From an uncultured Prevotella sp. (GTDB lineage: Bacteria; Bacteroidota; Bacteroidia; Bacteroidales; Bacteroidaceae), in the NCBI GenBank assembly GCA_902800365.1, contig CADCEF010000036.1, positions 1 to 35,453 on the forward strand: DNA of 35,453 bases, written 5' to 3'. How positions within the stretch are numbered: position 1 is the first letter of the stretch; every line of letters begins with the position of its first letter. Both the position numbers and the translations under genes were made by a program. Shown one piece after another: positions 15,729 to 23,078 of the stretch. The notes beneath the pieces are model-generated. The model saw only the letters and a program-made list of their open reading frames with translations, was not told the origin of the DNA and ran no database searches.

Positions 15729-16616
15729 ATGGTACACAATATTTTTAAGGGGTTAGGTATTGCACTCATTACCCCATTCAAGGAAGACGGTTCGGTTGAC
15801 TACGATGCTCTGATACGTCTTGTTGACTATCAGCTTAACAACGGTGCCGACTTTTTTTGTATTCTCGCTACAACTGGCGAGACACCAACACTTACACGCG
15901 AAGAAAAACAGAAAATTAAGGATCTTGTTGTAGACTACGTGCAGGCGCGCGTACCTATTCTTATGGGATGTGGCGGTAATAATACTGCTGCTGTCGTTGA
16001 GGAATTGAGGACTGCCGACTTTAAAGGCATCGATGGCGTGCTTAGCGTTTGTCCTTATTACAACAAACCATCGCAGGAGGGACTCTATCAGCATTTCAAA
16101 GCTATAGCTGCAGCTACACAGTTGCCAGTTGTTCTCTACAATGTGCCTGGTCGTACAGGTGTAAATCTCCAGGCTGCTACAACTGTACGTTTGGCACGCG
16201 ACTGCCAGAATATTGTAGCTATCAAGGAGGCTAGTGGAAATCTTGAGCAGGTAGATGAGATAATCAAGAACAAGCCTGCTGATTTTGATGTTATATCAGG
16301 TGATGATTCACTCACATTCCCTATGGTAAGCTGCGGCGCTGTAGGCGTTATCTCCGTCATCGGTAATGCTTTGCCTAAAGAGTTTTCACGTATGATTCGT
16401 TTGCAGATGCGTGGTGAGTATGATCCTGCCCGTACCATTCATCATCGCTTTACCGACCTGTTCTCATTACTCTTTGTAGATGGCAATCCTGCTGGCGTAA
16501 AGGCAATGCTCTCAGAGATGGGCTTTATTGAGAATGTTCTCCGTCTGCCCCTTGTTCCCATGCGAATTAGTAATATGCAGCGCATGTCTGAGATATTGAA
16601 GGAACTCAAGATATGA
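15729..16616 (+). CDS. dapA: 4-Hydroxy-tetrahydrodipicolinate synthase
   Basis: This 295-residue TIM-barrel aldolase condenses pyruvate with aspartate semialdehyde, the first committed step to diaminopimelate and lysine. The Schiff-base lysine is K166 in IVAIKEASGN, the tyrosine is Y137 in VVLYNVPGRTG, and the threonine pair is in ILATTGETPT (T48, T49). R142 in PGRTG probably binds the substrate carboxylate. The start is ATG 15729 (MVHNIFKGLGIALITPF); a longer frame to 15654 only translates the upstream terminator and promoter. The stop codon overlaps the start of the AraC-type regulator gene by 4 nt. All expected catalytic residues are present. Confidence 0.96.
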   Translation: MVHNIFKGLGIALITPFKEDGSVDYDALIRLVDYQLNNGADFFCILATTGETPTLTREEKQKIKDLVVDYVQARVPILMGCGGNNTAAVVEELRTADFKGIDGVLSVCPYYNKPSQEGLYQHFKAIAAATQLPVVLYNVPGRTGVNLQAATTVRLARDCQNIVAIKEASGNLEQVDEIIKNKPADFDVISGDDSLTFPMVSCGAVGVISVIGNALPKEFSRMIRLQMRGEYDPARTIHHRFTDLFSLLFVDGNPAGVKAMLSEMGFIENVLRLPLVPMRISNMQRMSEILKELKI

Positions 16617-17497
16617 TCGAGAGCAAGGTCATCCATGAGATTACTCCTTTGATGGGAAAAGAGGTGCTCTATATTGCTGAGCGTCGCAAAAAGGAGTTTA
16701 CTTATCCCATCCATAATCATAAGGTATTCGAACTTAACTTCGTTGAGCATGCTCCTGGCGTTCATCGCATCGTGGGCGACTCAAACGAGGTTATTGGCGA
16801 TTATGATCTTGTACTCATAACCAGTCCTGATTTGGAACACGTATGGGAGCAGGGTAGTTGTACCAGCGAGGATATTCATGAGATAACCGTACATTTTGAG
16901 TTTGACTTCTCCGAAGGAAGTCTCTTTTCTCGTAATCCCTTCGATTCTGTATGCCATATGATGCGTGAGGCTCGCAAAGGTCTTAGTTTCTCTATGGATG
17001 CTATCATGCGTGTTTATCCTATGCTTACTACGCTATGTCAAGTCAAGGATGGCTTCTATGCTTTCATGCAGTTTCTTACCATCCTTTACGAACTATCTAA
17101 GTGCGACGGAGCCCACACTCTCGCTTCAAGCAGTTATGCAAAGGTTGAAGTTACTAGCGACAGCCGTCGTGTTCAGAAGGTTAAGAGCTACATCGAGCAG
17201 AACTATAAACAAGAGATACGTCTTAAGACTCTGGCAGACATTGCCGGAATGAGCTCATCGGCTTTCAGTCGATTCTTTAAGTTGCATACAGGTCGTAATC
17301 TCAGCGAGTATATCATCGATCAGAGATTGGGTTATGCCAGCCGACTTTTAGTAGATAGTACCAACTCTATTGCTGAAATCAGCTATCAATGTGGTTTTAA
17401 TAACCTAAGCAACTTCAACCGCATTTTTAAGAAACGTAAGGGTTGTAGTCCCTCAGAATTCCGCGAAAATTATCATAAAACTCGCATAATAGTGTAA
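16613..17497 (+). CDS. AraC-family transcriptional regulator
   Basis: This 294-residue regulator has an N-terminal cupin-like sensing region (KEFTYPIHNHKVFELNFVEH, with histidines typical of ligand-binding cupins). Its C-terminal double helix-turn-helix runs from about residue 190. The first helix unit is IRLKTLADIAGMSSSAFSRF and the second contains IAEISYQCGFNNLSNFNRIF. The domain ends with the family signature FKKRKGCSPSEFRE. The start codon overlaps the dapA stop (ATGA), so translation is coupled and the gene is probably co-transcribed from the dapA promoter. Ligand and targets are unknown. Many cupin-AraC proteins respond to sugars; control of dapA is only a guess from position. Confidence 0.92.
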   Translation: MIESKVIHEITPLMGKEVLYIAERRKKEFTYPIHNHKVFELNFVEHAPGVHRIVGDSNEVIGDYDLVLITSPDLEHVWEQGSCTSEDIHEITVHFEFDFSEGSLFSRNPFDSVCHMMREARKGLSFSMDAIMRVYPMLTTLCQVKDGFYAFMQFLTILYELSKCDGAHTLASSSYAKVEVTSDSRRVQKVKSYIEQNYKQEIRLKTLADIAGMSSSAFSRFFKLHTGRNLSEYIIDQRLGYASRLLVDSTNSIAEISYQCGFNNLSNFNRIFKKRKGCSPSEFRENYHKTRIIV

Positions 17498-17531
17498 AAA
17501 AGCACTTTTTTAGAAAAAAATCCCTCAAAAG

Positions 17532-17563
17532 TTTGGTGATTCACAAAAAAGTGTGTACCTTTG
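17532..17563 (+). promoter_or_regulatory. Promoter of tRNA-Arg
   Basis: TTTG (17532-17535), a 20-nt spacer and TACCTTTG (17556-17563) make a full-consensus Bacteroidetes promoter, ending 18 nt before the tRNA 5' end. Confidence 0.8.
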
Positions 17564-17581
17564 CACCCGCAAAACGGAAAT

Positions 17582-17655
17582 GGTTCCGTAGCTCAACTGA
17601 ATAGAGCATCTGACTACGGATCAGAAGGTTGTGGGTTTGAATCCCGCCGGAATAG
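17582..17655 (+). tRNA. tRNA-Arg(ACG), first copy of an internally duplicated gene
   Basis: The acceptor strand GGTTCCG is followed by TA, a D arm with GCTC/GAGC, the anticodon arm TCTGA-CTACGGA-TCAGA (anticodon ACG, wobble A), variable AGGTT and T arm GTGGG-TTTGAAT-CCCGC. The 3' acceptor strand reads CGGAAT and then A at 17654, where C is required to pair with G1. So this copy has one terminal mismatch and G as discriminator base. The correct 3' end (CGGAATC, then A) is found only after a second 64-nt copy. No CCA is encoded, which is usual in this phylum. It is the only tRNA in the window. Confidence 0.85.
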
Positions 17656-17717
17656 CTCAACTGAATAGAGCATCTGACTACGGATCAGAAGGTTGTGGGT
17701 TTGAATCCCGCCGGAAT
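17589..17717 (+). repeat. Exact 64-bp tandem duplication inside tRNA-Arg
   Basis: The sequence from 17590 to 17653 (AGCTC ... GGAAT) is repeated base for base at 17654-17717. With the preceding shared T, the 64-nt periodicity covers 17589-17717. The unit spans D arm through most of the 3' acceptor strand, leaving one 5' acceptor strand before it and one intact 3' end after it. Confidence 0.95.
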
Positions 17718-17719
17718 CA
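17654..17719 (+). pseudogene. Second, 5'-truncated copy of tRNA-Arg(ACG)
   Basis: This copy has intact D, anticodon and T arms and the correct 3' acceptor CGGAATC with discriminator A. In place of a 5' acceptor strand it has GCCGGAA from the end of the first copy, which does not pair. It can only give a functional tRNA if the distant GGTTCCG at 17582-17588 pairs across the inserted copy, or after recombination. Confidence 0.75.
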
Positions 17720-17723
17720 CAAA

Positions 17724-17758
17724 GAGAGAAAATCGAAAGGTTTTCTCTTCTTTTTTTT
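17724..17758 (+). terminator. Terminator of the tRNA transcript
   Basis: AGAGAAAA (17725-17732) pairs with TTTTCTCT (17741-17748), extended by a G-T pair, over an 8-nt loop. A run of eight T (17751-17758) follows. The TTTG at its end is reused as the -33 element of the next promoter. Confidence 0.85.
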
Positions 17759-17786
17759 GTTATATCGAATTTGTTTCGTATCTTTG
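17756..17786 (+). promoter_or_regulatory. Promoter of the sigma factor gene
   Basis: TTTG (17756-17759), a 19-nt spacer and TATCTTTG (17779-17786) form a consensus promoter 19 nt upstream of ATG 17806. It overlaps the preceding terminator tail and excludes the longer reading frame that starts at 17695 within the tRNA. Confidence 0.75.
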
Positions 17787-17805
17787 TGGCCAAAACAATT
17801 TTGAT

Positions 17806-18510
17806 ATGGAAGATTCAGCATTAAATAGATATCTTGATGAGATAGGTAAGGAACAATTGCTTACCAATGAAGAAGAGCGGCAGTTGGCCGAGCGTATTGC
17901 TAATGGTGATAGTCGTGCGTTATCTAAACTCGTTGAGGCCAACCTTAAGTTTGTGGTCACAGTGGCTCGTCAATACAAAGGTAAGGGTGTTGCTATGGAA
18001 GATCTTGTTAGTGAGGGAAATATTGGCTTGATGAAGGCGGCCGCCAAGTTCGATGCTTATAAAGGCGTACGCTTTGTTAATTACGCAGTGGTACACATAC
18101 GCCAGGCTATTGAGAAAGCTATCGATCAGCAGGGTGGTCTCTATCAGGTTCCTAAGGATGTTAAGCAAGATCTGGCACGCCAGCAGAGCATTCCCCTTTC
18201 TGTTGATGCACCATTAGGCCACCGTACCAATATGAGCCTGCTCTCAGTGTTGGTGAACAAGGATGCACCTCTGGCCGACGAGCGTGTTCATTCTGAGGCT
18301 ATCGAGGATGCTATTGAGTATGCTCTCGGCACTCTCGACGATCGAGAGCGTCGCGTGGTAAACGCTTTCTTTGGCATCGATCAGGAACACGAAACGATGG
18401 CTGAGATTGCTGAGGATATGGACCTTAAACGCGAGCGTGTTCGCCAGATACGAGACAAATCGGTGCGCAAGTTGCGCAAAGCATATCACAACAAATTGAA
18501 ATCACTATAA
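17806..18510 (+). CDS. Small sigma-70 family RNA polymerase sigma factor (RpoD/RpoS-like group, non-primary)
   Basis: This 234-residue sigma factor lacks region 1.1. Region 1.2 is SALNRYLDEIGKEQLLTNEE. Region 2 includes LKFVVTVARQYKGKGVAMED and DLVSEGNIGLMKAAAKFD. Region 3 is short, and region 4 ends with TMAEIAEDMDLKRERVRQIR, a standard -35-binding helix-turn-helix. The primary Bacteroidetes sigma factor is about 286 residues and carries a tryptophan pair in region 2.3/2.4 that helps melt the promoter. Here the same place reads FVNYAVVHIRQ, with V96 and H97. That and the reduced region 3 suggest an alternative (group 2-like) factor rather than the housekeeping one. Stress or growth-phase function is a guess. 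The SH3 protein gene follows after 13 nt and is probably co-transcribed. Confidence 0.85.
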   Translation: MEDSALNRYLDEIGKEQLLTNEEERQLAERIANGDSRALSKLVEANLKFVVTVARQYKGKGVAMEDLVSEGNIGLMKAAAKFDAYKGVRFVNYAVVHIRQAIEKAIDQQGGLYQVPKDVKQDLARQQSIPLSVDAPLGHRTNMSLLSVLVNKDAPLADERVHSEAIEDAIEYALGTLDDRERRVVNAFFGIDQEHETMAEIAEDMDLKRERVRQIRDKSVRKLRKAYHNKLKSL

Positions 18511-18523
18511 AACCTGATTAATT

Positions 18524-19027
18524 ATGAAAAAGCTTATCTTTTCTATTGCCTTGATGCTTACGGCCGTTGCGAGCCGTGCACAGAGTATCGGAGTTTACAT
18601 CTACGACAACGATGGCGATTTTACCAACATCCGCAATGCGCCAAAGGGCAAGATTGTATTCAAACTTCCATCACGCGAGGGCGTTATGATTGGTGTCGAC
18701 AAGGTGGTTAACGGATGGTGGCGCCTTGTTAGTGACAAGGCTTACTCTGGCGACTTTGATTACACCATCTCTGGGTCTACAACTGGTTATTGGATTCACA
18801 GTTCAGTTATTGCTGTGGATACCCGTAACTATGGCGGACAGAAGATAACCCTTTTCAAAGAACCATCAGAGAAATCAGCTGCAGTTTTCTCATTTTCCGA
18901 TGAACGCAAATTACGAGTGCTTGATATGAAAGGCGAATGGGTAAAGGTGCGCACTATCGATGGAAAATATACTGGTTGGGTAGATAGAAATTGGCTTTGC
19001 GGCAATTCACTCACCAATTGCTGCTAA
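18524..19027 (+). CDS. Exported SH3-domain protein
   Basis: This 167-residue protein has a signal peptide (MKKLIFSIALMLTAVASRAQ, cleavage after AQ). Two bacterial SH3-like segments follow. The first, around 25-100, contains YDNDGDFTNIRNAPKGKIVF and GWWRLVSD. The second, around 105-160, contains LFKEPSEKSAAVF, GEWVKVRTIDGKYTGWVDRN and WLCG. SH3b domains often bind peptidoglycan or proteins, but no catalytic domain is attached. It ends with a cysteine pair (NCC). It lies 13 nt downstream of the sigma factor gene and ends at a bidirectional terminator shared with htpG. The specific role is unknown. Confidence 0.82.
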   Translation: MKKLIFSIALMLTAVASRAQSIGVYIYDNDGDFTNIRNAPKGKIVFKLPSREGVMIGVDKVVNGWWRLVSDKAYSGDFDYTISGSTTGYWIHSSVIAVDTRNYGGQKITLFKEPSEKSAAVFSFSDERKLRVLDMKGEWVKVRTIDGKYTGWVDRNWLCGNSLTNCC

Positions 19028-19060
19028 TGTTATTTGAATTATAGAACTGAAATAATAGAA

Positions 19061-19090
19061 TAAAGGCTCCCCATTTTGAGGGAGCCTTTA
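19061..19090. terminator. Bidirectional terminator between the SH3 gene and htpG
   Basis: TAAAGGCTCCC (19061-19071) pairs with GGGAGCCTTTA (19080-19090) over an 8-nt loop. A-rich and T-rich flanks on both sides suit termination of both converging genes. Confidence 0.88.
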
Positions 19091-19112
19091 CTTATTTGTA
19101 TGGTGAGCTGAT

Positions 19113-21167
19113 TTACTTAATCAAATCAACTGAACGTTTCAGGAACTTATCGAGTGCTTCGCCCTTGAGCATACCGTTCTGCAGCAGAGCGAGGTCGATG
19201 AGCTGATGAACCACTGAGTTGCCCTTAGCATAGTCGGCAATAACGGCAGTCTTCTTGTCCTTCTGTTCCTGTACTGCCTTCTCAGCCTCGGCCTTCAGGT
19301 CTTTATCCTCCTGGGTAAGCTCGTCGTACTTCTTTTTGTCCTGCTGGGCGCGGATGGCTGCAAGGCGTGCCTCCTGACCCTTAAGCTCGGCCTCGATAGG
19401 CTGGAGAGCCTCCTTGGTGGCGGCTGCACTCTCGTCGAGCACCTTCTTTACCAATGGGTGGTCGGAGTTGAGAACGAGGTTGAATGAGTCGGGCATCTGA
19501 CCATAGAAGCTCATGCCTGGCTGGAACTTGCTCATCTCCTTCATACGGCGCATATACTCGTTCTGAGTGATGACTACAGGGCGACTTTCGGCACCAAGTG
19601 CATCAACCTGAACCATAAACTCTGTGTGGTCGAGCTTTGGCAGCTGAGTGCGGAATACGGCTGACAAATTGTCACTCTCGCCCTCGCTGAGGTTGTTCTT
19701 TGGAGCATCGCTCTTTACAATCAGACGGTCGATGATATCGCTGTCGACACGGGTGAAGTGGCTCTTTTCGAATTTCTGCTCCAGTGTCTGAATGGTTGGA
19801 ACATCGAGCTGACCATCGAGCAGCAGAACGCTGTAGCCCTTGTCCTGAGCAGCCTTGATATATGAGTACTGATCGTCCTTATCGGTGGCATAAAGATATA
19901 CCAGCTGGTCGTCCTTATCCTTCTGGTTGGCCTCAATCAGTGTCTTGTACTCATCGAAGGTAAAGTACTTACCCTCGGTATCCTTGAAGAGTGCAAACTC
20001 TTTAGCGCGATCATAGAATCCCTCCTCGCTGAGGATACCGTAGTTGATGAAGAGCTTGAGATCGTCCCACTTCTCCTCGTAGTCCTTGCGATTCTCGCTG
20101 AAGATGGCCTTCAGGCGGTCGGCAACCTTCTTGGTGATATAGGTAGAAATCTTCTTAACCTCGCGGTCGCTCTGCAGATATGAACGGCTTACGTTCAGAG
20201 GAATGTCTGGTGAATCGATGACACCATGCAGCAGAGTAAGGAACTCTGGTACGATGCCCTCTACCTGATCGGTAACGAACACCTGGTTGCAGTAGAGCTG
20301 AATCTTGTTCTTCTGCAGTTCGATGCTTGACTTGATTTTTGGGAAGTAGAGAATACCTGTGAGGTTGAATGGGTAGTCGACGTTCAGGTGAATCCAGAAC
20401 AGGGGCTCATCGCTCATGGGATAGAGTGTGCGATAGAAGCTCTTATAGTCTTCATCCTTCAGCGTGCTTGGTGTTTTTGTCCACAGAGGCTCTACGCTGT
20501 TAATGATGTTATCCTCTTCAGTATCAACCTGTTTGCCGTCTTTCCACTCGGTCTTCTTTCCGAATGCTACAGGCACTGCCATAAACTTGCAGTACTTGTT
20601 GAGCAGGCCCTCGAGCTTGAACTTATCGAGGAACTCCTTGCAGTCATCGTCGATGTAGAGGATGATATCTGAACCATGAGCCTCGCGCTCGGCATCGTCA
20701 ATCTCATAAGCTGGTGAACCATCACAGCTCCACTTAACAGCCTTCGAGCCTTCCTTCCAGCTCTTGGTGATAATCTCAACCTTCTTGGCAACCATGAAGC
20801 TTGAGTAGAAACCAAGTCCGAAGTGGCCAATGATGTTGTTGGCGTTATCTTTGTATTTCTCGAGGAAGTCGGTAACGCCTGAGAAAGCAATCTGATTGAT
20901 ATACTTATCGATTTCCTCTTCGGTCATACCGATACCATGGTCGCTGATGGTGATGGTGCCTTTGTCGGCATCAAGGTTTACGCGTACTGTAAGGTCGCCC
21001 AACTCCTGCTTATACTCGCCCTGAGCAGCAAGTGTCTTAAGCTTCTGTGTAGCGTCGACGGCGTTAGAAACCATCTCGCGGAGGAATATCTCATGATCAG
21101 AATAGAGAAACTTTTTGATGACGGGGAAAATATTCTCGGTTGTAACCCCGATGTTACCTTTTTGCAT
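19113..21167 (-). CDS. htpG: Molecular chaperone HtpG (Hsp90)
   Basis: This is a 684-residue cytosolic Hsp90, an ATP-driven dimeric chaperone for stress-damaged and native client proteins. The N-terminal GHKL ATPase domain contains FLREMVSNAVDATQKL (the glutamate and asparagine of the ATP site), ISDHGIGMTEEEID (the DxGxG loop) and NIIGHFGLGFYSSF (the lid glycines). The middle domain includes LNVSRSYLQSDREVKKI with the catalytic arginine. The C-terminal dimerisation domain contains a charged, Lys/Glu-rich stretch around 590-650. Length is normal for Bacteroidetes. The gene is monocistronic, between a terminator and a sigma-54-type promoter, which is unusual against the TAnnTTTG promoters elsewhere in the window. 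Confidence 0.97.
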   Translation of the reverse strand: MQKGNIGVTTENIFPVIKKFLYSDHEIFLREMVSNAVDATQKLKTLAAQGEYKQELGDLTVRVNLDADKGTITISDHGIGMTEEEIDKYINQIAFSGVTDFLEKYKDNANNIIGHFGLGFYSSFMVAKKVEIITKSWKEGSKAVKWSCDGSPAYEIDDAEREAHGSDIILYIDDDCKEFLDKFKLEGLLNKYCKFMAVPVAFGKKTEWKDGKQVDTEEDNIINSVEPLWTKTPSTLKDEDYKSFYRTLYPMSDEPLFWIHLNVDYPFNLTGILYFPKIKSSIELQKNKIQLYCNQVFVTDQVEGIVPEFLTLLHGVIDSPDIPLNVSRSYLQSDREVKKISTYITKKVADRLKAIFSENRKDYEEKWDDLKLFINYGILSEEGFYDRAKEFALFKDTEGKYFTFDEYKTLIEANQKDKDDQLVYLYATDKDDQYSYIKAAQDKGYSVLLLDGQLDVPTIQTLEQKFEKSHFTRVDSDIIDRLIVKSDAPKNNLSEGESDNLSAVFRTQLPKLDHTEFMVQVDALGAESRPVVITQNEYMRRMKEMSKFQPGMSFYGQMPDSFNLVLNSDHPLVKKVLDESAAATKEALQPIEAELKGQEARLAAIRAQQDKKKYDELTQEDKDLKAEAEKAVQEQKDKKTAVIADYAKGNSVVHQLIDLALLQNGMLKGEALDKFLKRSVDLIK

Positions 21168-21208
21168 AATCTATATATACTAATTTATTATTGTTCTGCC
21201 ATAGTTTA

Positions 21209-21225
21209 TGCAAATTGCGTGCCAA
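21209..21225 (-). promoter_or_regulatory. Sigma-54 (-24/-12) promoter of htpG
   Basis: On the minus strand the bases read TTGGCACG (plus 21218-21225), four bases, then TTGCA (plus 21209-21213). GG and GC are exactly 10 nt apart. This is a perfect match to the RpoN consensus YTGGCACG-N4-TTGCW, 42 nt before the ATG. No TAnnTTTG box is present in this gap. Confidence 0.75.
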
Positions 21226-21258
21226 AACAAAAAATCCCTCCGAAATGAATCGGAGGGA
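21226..21258 (-). terminator. Terminator of rpsA
   Basis: TCCCTCCGA (21235-21243) pairs with TCGGAGGGA (21250-21258) over a 6-nt loop. On the minus strand the 9-bp stem is followed by TTTTTTGTTTTGG. It ends just before the -24 element of the htpG promoter. Confidence 0.87.
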
Positions 21259-21285
21259 CTTGATTTTATAGGGTAGGGGTGTGAA

Positions 21286-22530
21286 TTACTTCTCGCCCTT
21301 CTCCATCTTAGCCTTCAGCTCAGCCAGAGCATCGATGTCGCCGAGAGTTGTGCTAGCGGCAATGTTCTCGATCTTTGGTGAGTCGCTCTTGCGAGCGTTC
21401 TTCTTAGCAGCGGCCTTCTTCTCCTCACGAGCAGGATCCTCGAAGGTACGGCTGTGAGAAAGGATGATGCGCTTAGAGTCCTTGTTGAACTCGATAACCT
21501 TGAACTGGAGAGTCTCACCAGCCTGAGCCTGTGAACCGTCCTCCTTAACAAGGTGCTTAGGAGTAGCGAAGCCCTCTACATTCTCCTCGAGAGAGATAAC
21601 GGCGCCCTTCTCGAGCATCTCGCTGATCTTACCCTCGTGGATAGAACCTACAGCGTACTTGCCCTCGAATACATCCCAAGGATTATCCTCGAGCTGCTTG
21701 TGACCGAGTGACAGACGACGGTTCTCCTTATCGATGTCGAGAACAACAACCTCGATCTGCTCGCCAACCTGTGTGAACTCTGAAGGATGCTTAACCTTCT
21801 TAGTCCAGCTGAGGTCGCTGATGTGGATCAGACCGTCAACACCCTCCTCGAGCTCTACAAATACACCGAAGTTGGTGAAGTTGCGAACCTTAGCAGTGTG
21901 CTTGCTGCCTACAGGATACTTAGTCTCGATAGCCTCCCATGGATCCTCGCGGAGCTGCTTGATACCCAGAGACATCTTGCGCTCGTCGCGGTCGAGAGTC
22001 AGGATAACAGCCTCTACATCGTCGCCAACCTTCAGGAACTCCTGAGCTGAGTAATCGGCGATAACAACTACCTTACCCTTTACGTGGTCGCCAACCTTGA
22101 GGTTAGCATCCAGAGCATCCCAAGGATGTGGAGTGAGCTGCTTCAGACCGAGAGCGATACGACGCTTCTCGTCGTCGAAGTCGAGGATAACAACGTTGAT
22201 CTTCTGGTCGAGCTCAACAACCTTGTGTGGATCGTCTACGCGGCCCCAAGAAAGGTCTGTGATGTGGATGAGTCCGTCAACACCACCGAGGTCAACGAAT
22301 ACACCGTAAGAAGTGATGTTCTTAACGGTACCCTCGAGGATCTGACCCTTTTCGAGCTTACCGATGATCTCCTTCTTCTGAGCCTCGAGCTCCTGCTCGA
22401 TGAGAGCCTTGTGAGATACAACAACGTTGCGGAACTCCTGGTTGATCTTAACAACCTTGAACTCCATTGTCTTGCCTACGAACTGGTCGTAGTCGCGTAT
22501 TGGGTGAACGTCAATCTGTGAACCGGGCAC
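21286..22530 (-). CDS. rpsA: 30S ribosomal protein S1, C-terminal part (frameshifted from its 5' part)
   Basis: This frame encodes 414 residues of ribosomal protein S1, which binds mRNA at the small subunit. It covers most of S1 repeats 2 to 6, for example GTVKNITSYGVFVDLGGVDG and AKVRNFTNFGVFVELEEGVD. The only initiation codon near the junction is a GTG at 22528-22530, directly before PGSQIDVHPI. In intact Bacteroidetes S1, about 17 residues stand between the end of the 5' fragment (GYIKC) and PGSQ, so about 52 nt are missing and the frame is shifted. A second lesion, in frame, lies at 22050/22051: ADY joins SAQEFLKVG, where about 26 residues of S1 repeat 4 (GAF...HLR in relatives) are expected. 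A C-terminal Lys/Ala-rich tail is normal. Either this is an assembly error or a truly split S1. Confidence 0.9.
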   Translation of the reverse strand: MPGSQIDVHPIRDYDQFVGKTMEFKVVKINQEFRNVVVSHKALIEQELEAQKKEIIGKLEKGQILEGTVKNITSYGVFVDLGGVDGLIHITDLSWGRVDDPHKVVELDQKINVVILDFDDEKRRIALGLKQLTPHPWDALDANLKVGDHVKGKVVVIADYSAQEFLKVGDDVEAVILTLDRDERKMSLGIKQLREDPWEAIETKYPVGSKHTAKVRNFTNFGVFVELEEGVDGLIHISDLSWTKKVKHPSEFTQVGEQIEVVVLDIDKENRRLSLGHKQLEDNPWDVFEGKYAVGSIHEGKISEMLEKGAVISLEENVEGFATPKHLVKEDGSQAQAGETLQFKVIEFNKDSKRIILSHSRTFEDPAREEKKAAAKKNARKSDSPKIENIAASTTLGDIDALAELKAKMEKGEK

Positions 22531-22934
22531 TTGATGTAACCCTGGATGATAGCATCTGCCTCGAGTGCCTCGTTAACCTTCTCCCAAGACTGGCTCAGAC
22601 GTGCCTTCTTGTGAGAGAGGATCAGCTGACCTTTCTTGTCTTCAGCGCTCTCAACATAAACCTCTACCTTGTCGCCGATCTTAAGATCTGGGTTGTAGCG
22701 GAATTCAGAAGCGGGGATGATACCGTCGCTCTTGTAGCCGATGTTGACAACAACTTCCTTCTTGTCAATAGAGATAACTGTGCCCTCTACTACCTGATGG
22801 TCGGCAACCTTGTTCAGGGTTTCGTCGTAAGCCTTGTCGAGCTCTTCCTTGCTGATGTTAGCAACTGTTCCATTCTCGAACTCGTCCCAATTGAAATCGT
22901 CGAGTGGCTTAACGTTCTTTGTTAATTCTGACAT
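22476..22934 (-). CDS. rpsA: 30S ribosomal protein S1, N-terminal part ending at a frameshift
   Basis: The frame starts normally at ATG 22932-22934 (MSELTKNVKPLDDFNWDEFE) and encodes S1 repeat 1 (VVEGTVISIDKKEVVVNIGY, then KSDGIIPASEFRYN). It continues to EALEADAIIQGYIKC, the beginning of repeat 2. From 22527 onward the frame is wrong: the last 17 codons (PVHRLTFTQYATTTSS region) are out-of-frame translation of the bases that encode PGSQIDVHP in the other fragment. The product would be 152 residues, of which about 135 are S1. The two fragments overlap by 55 nt. S1 is normally a single chain of about 590-600 residues and is expected to be essential, so an undisrupted gene in the living cell is the simplest expectation. 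Confidence 0.88.
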   Translation of the reverse strand: MSELTKNVKPLDDFNWDEFENGTVANISKEELDKAYDETLNKVADHQVVEGTVISIDKKEVVVNIGYKSDGIIPASEFRYNPDLKIGDKVEVYVESAEDKKGQLILSHKKARLSQSWEKVNEALEADAIIQGYIKCPVHRLTFTQYATTTSS

Positions 22935-23072
22935 AATTATAAAATTTTTGCCCCTCGTTTGTGTGTCGGGGCGGGATCTGGACAGACGTAAACCAGACCA
23001 TATTTAAAGGGTTAATAATAGATAGGAGCAAGCGCCTGTTCCGGCCCCTATTCCCCCTACGGGGGAGAAAAT
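22935..23072 (-). promoter_or_regulatory. Long 5' leader of rpsA with GC-rich hairpins
   Basis: About 138 nt lie between the expected transcription start and the ATG, long for this window. The leader contains CCCCC-TAC-GGGGG (23053-23065) and, close to the start codon, GCCCC ... GGGGC (22952-22974) followed by an AT-rich stretch before the ATG. Such a leader could mediate autoregulation by S1, as is known for rpsA in other bacteria; here that is inference only. Confidence 0.45.
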
Positions 23073-23078
23073 CGGGTG

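Noticed and set aside
17491-17512. A terminator after the AraC gene
   Set aside because: AGTG/CACT gives only four pairs before the T run; too weak to call, although termination here is possible.
17582-17719. The tRNA repeat as an att site of an integrated element
   Set aside because: The two copies are immediately adjacent with nothing between them, and there is no integrase or phage gene nearby; the unit is much of a tRNA rather than a 3' end block.
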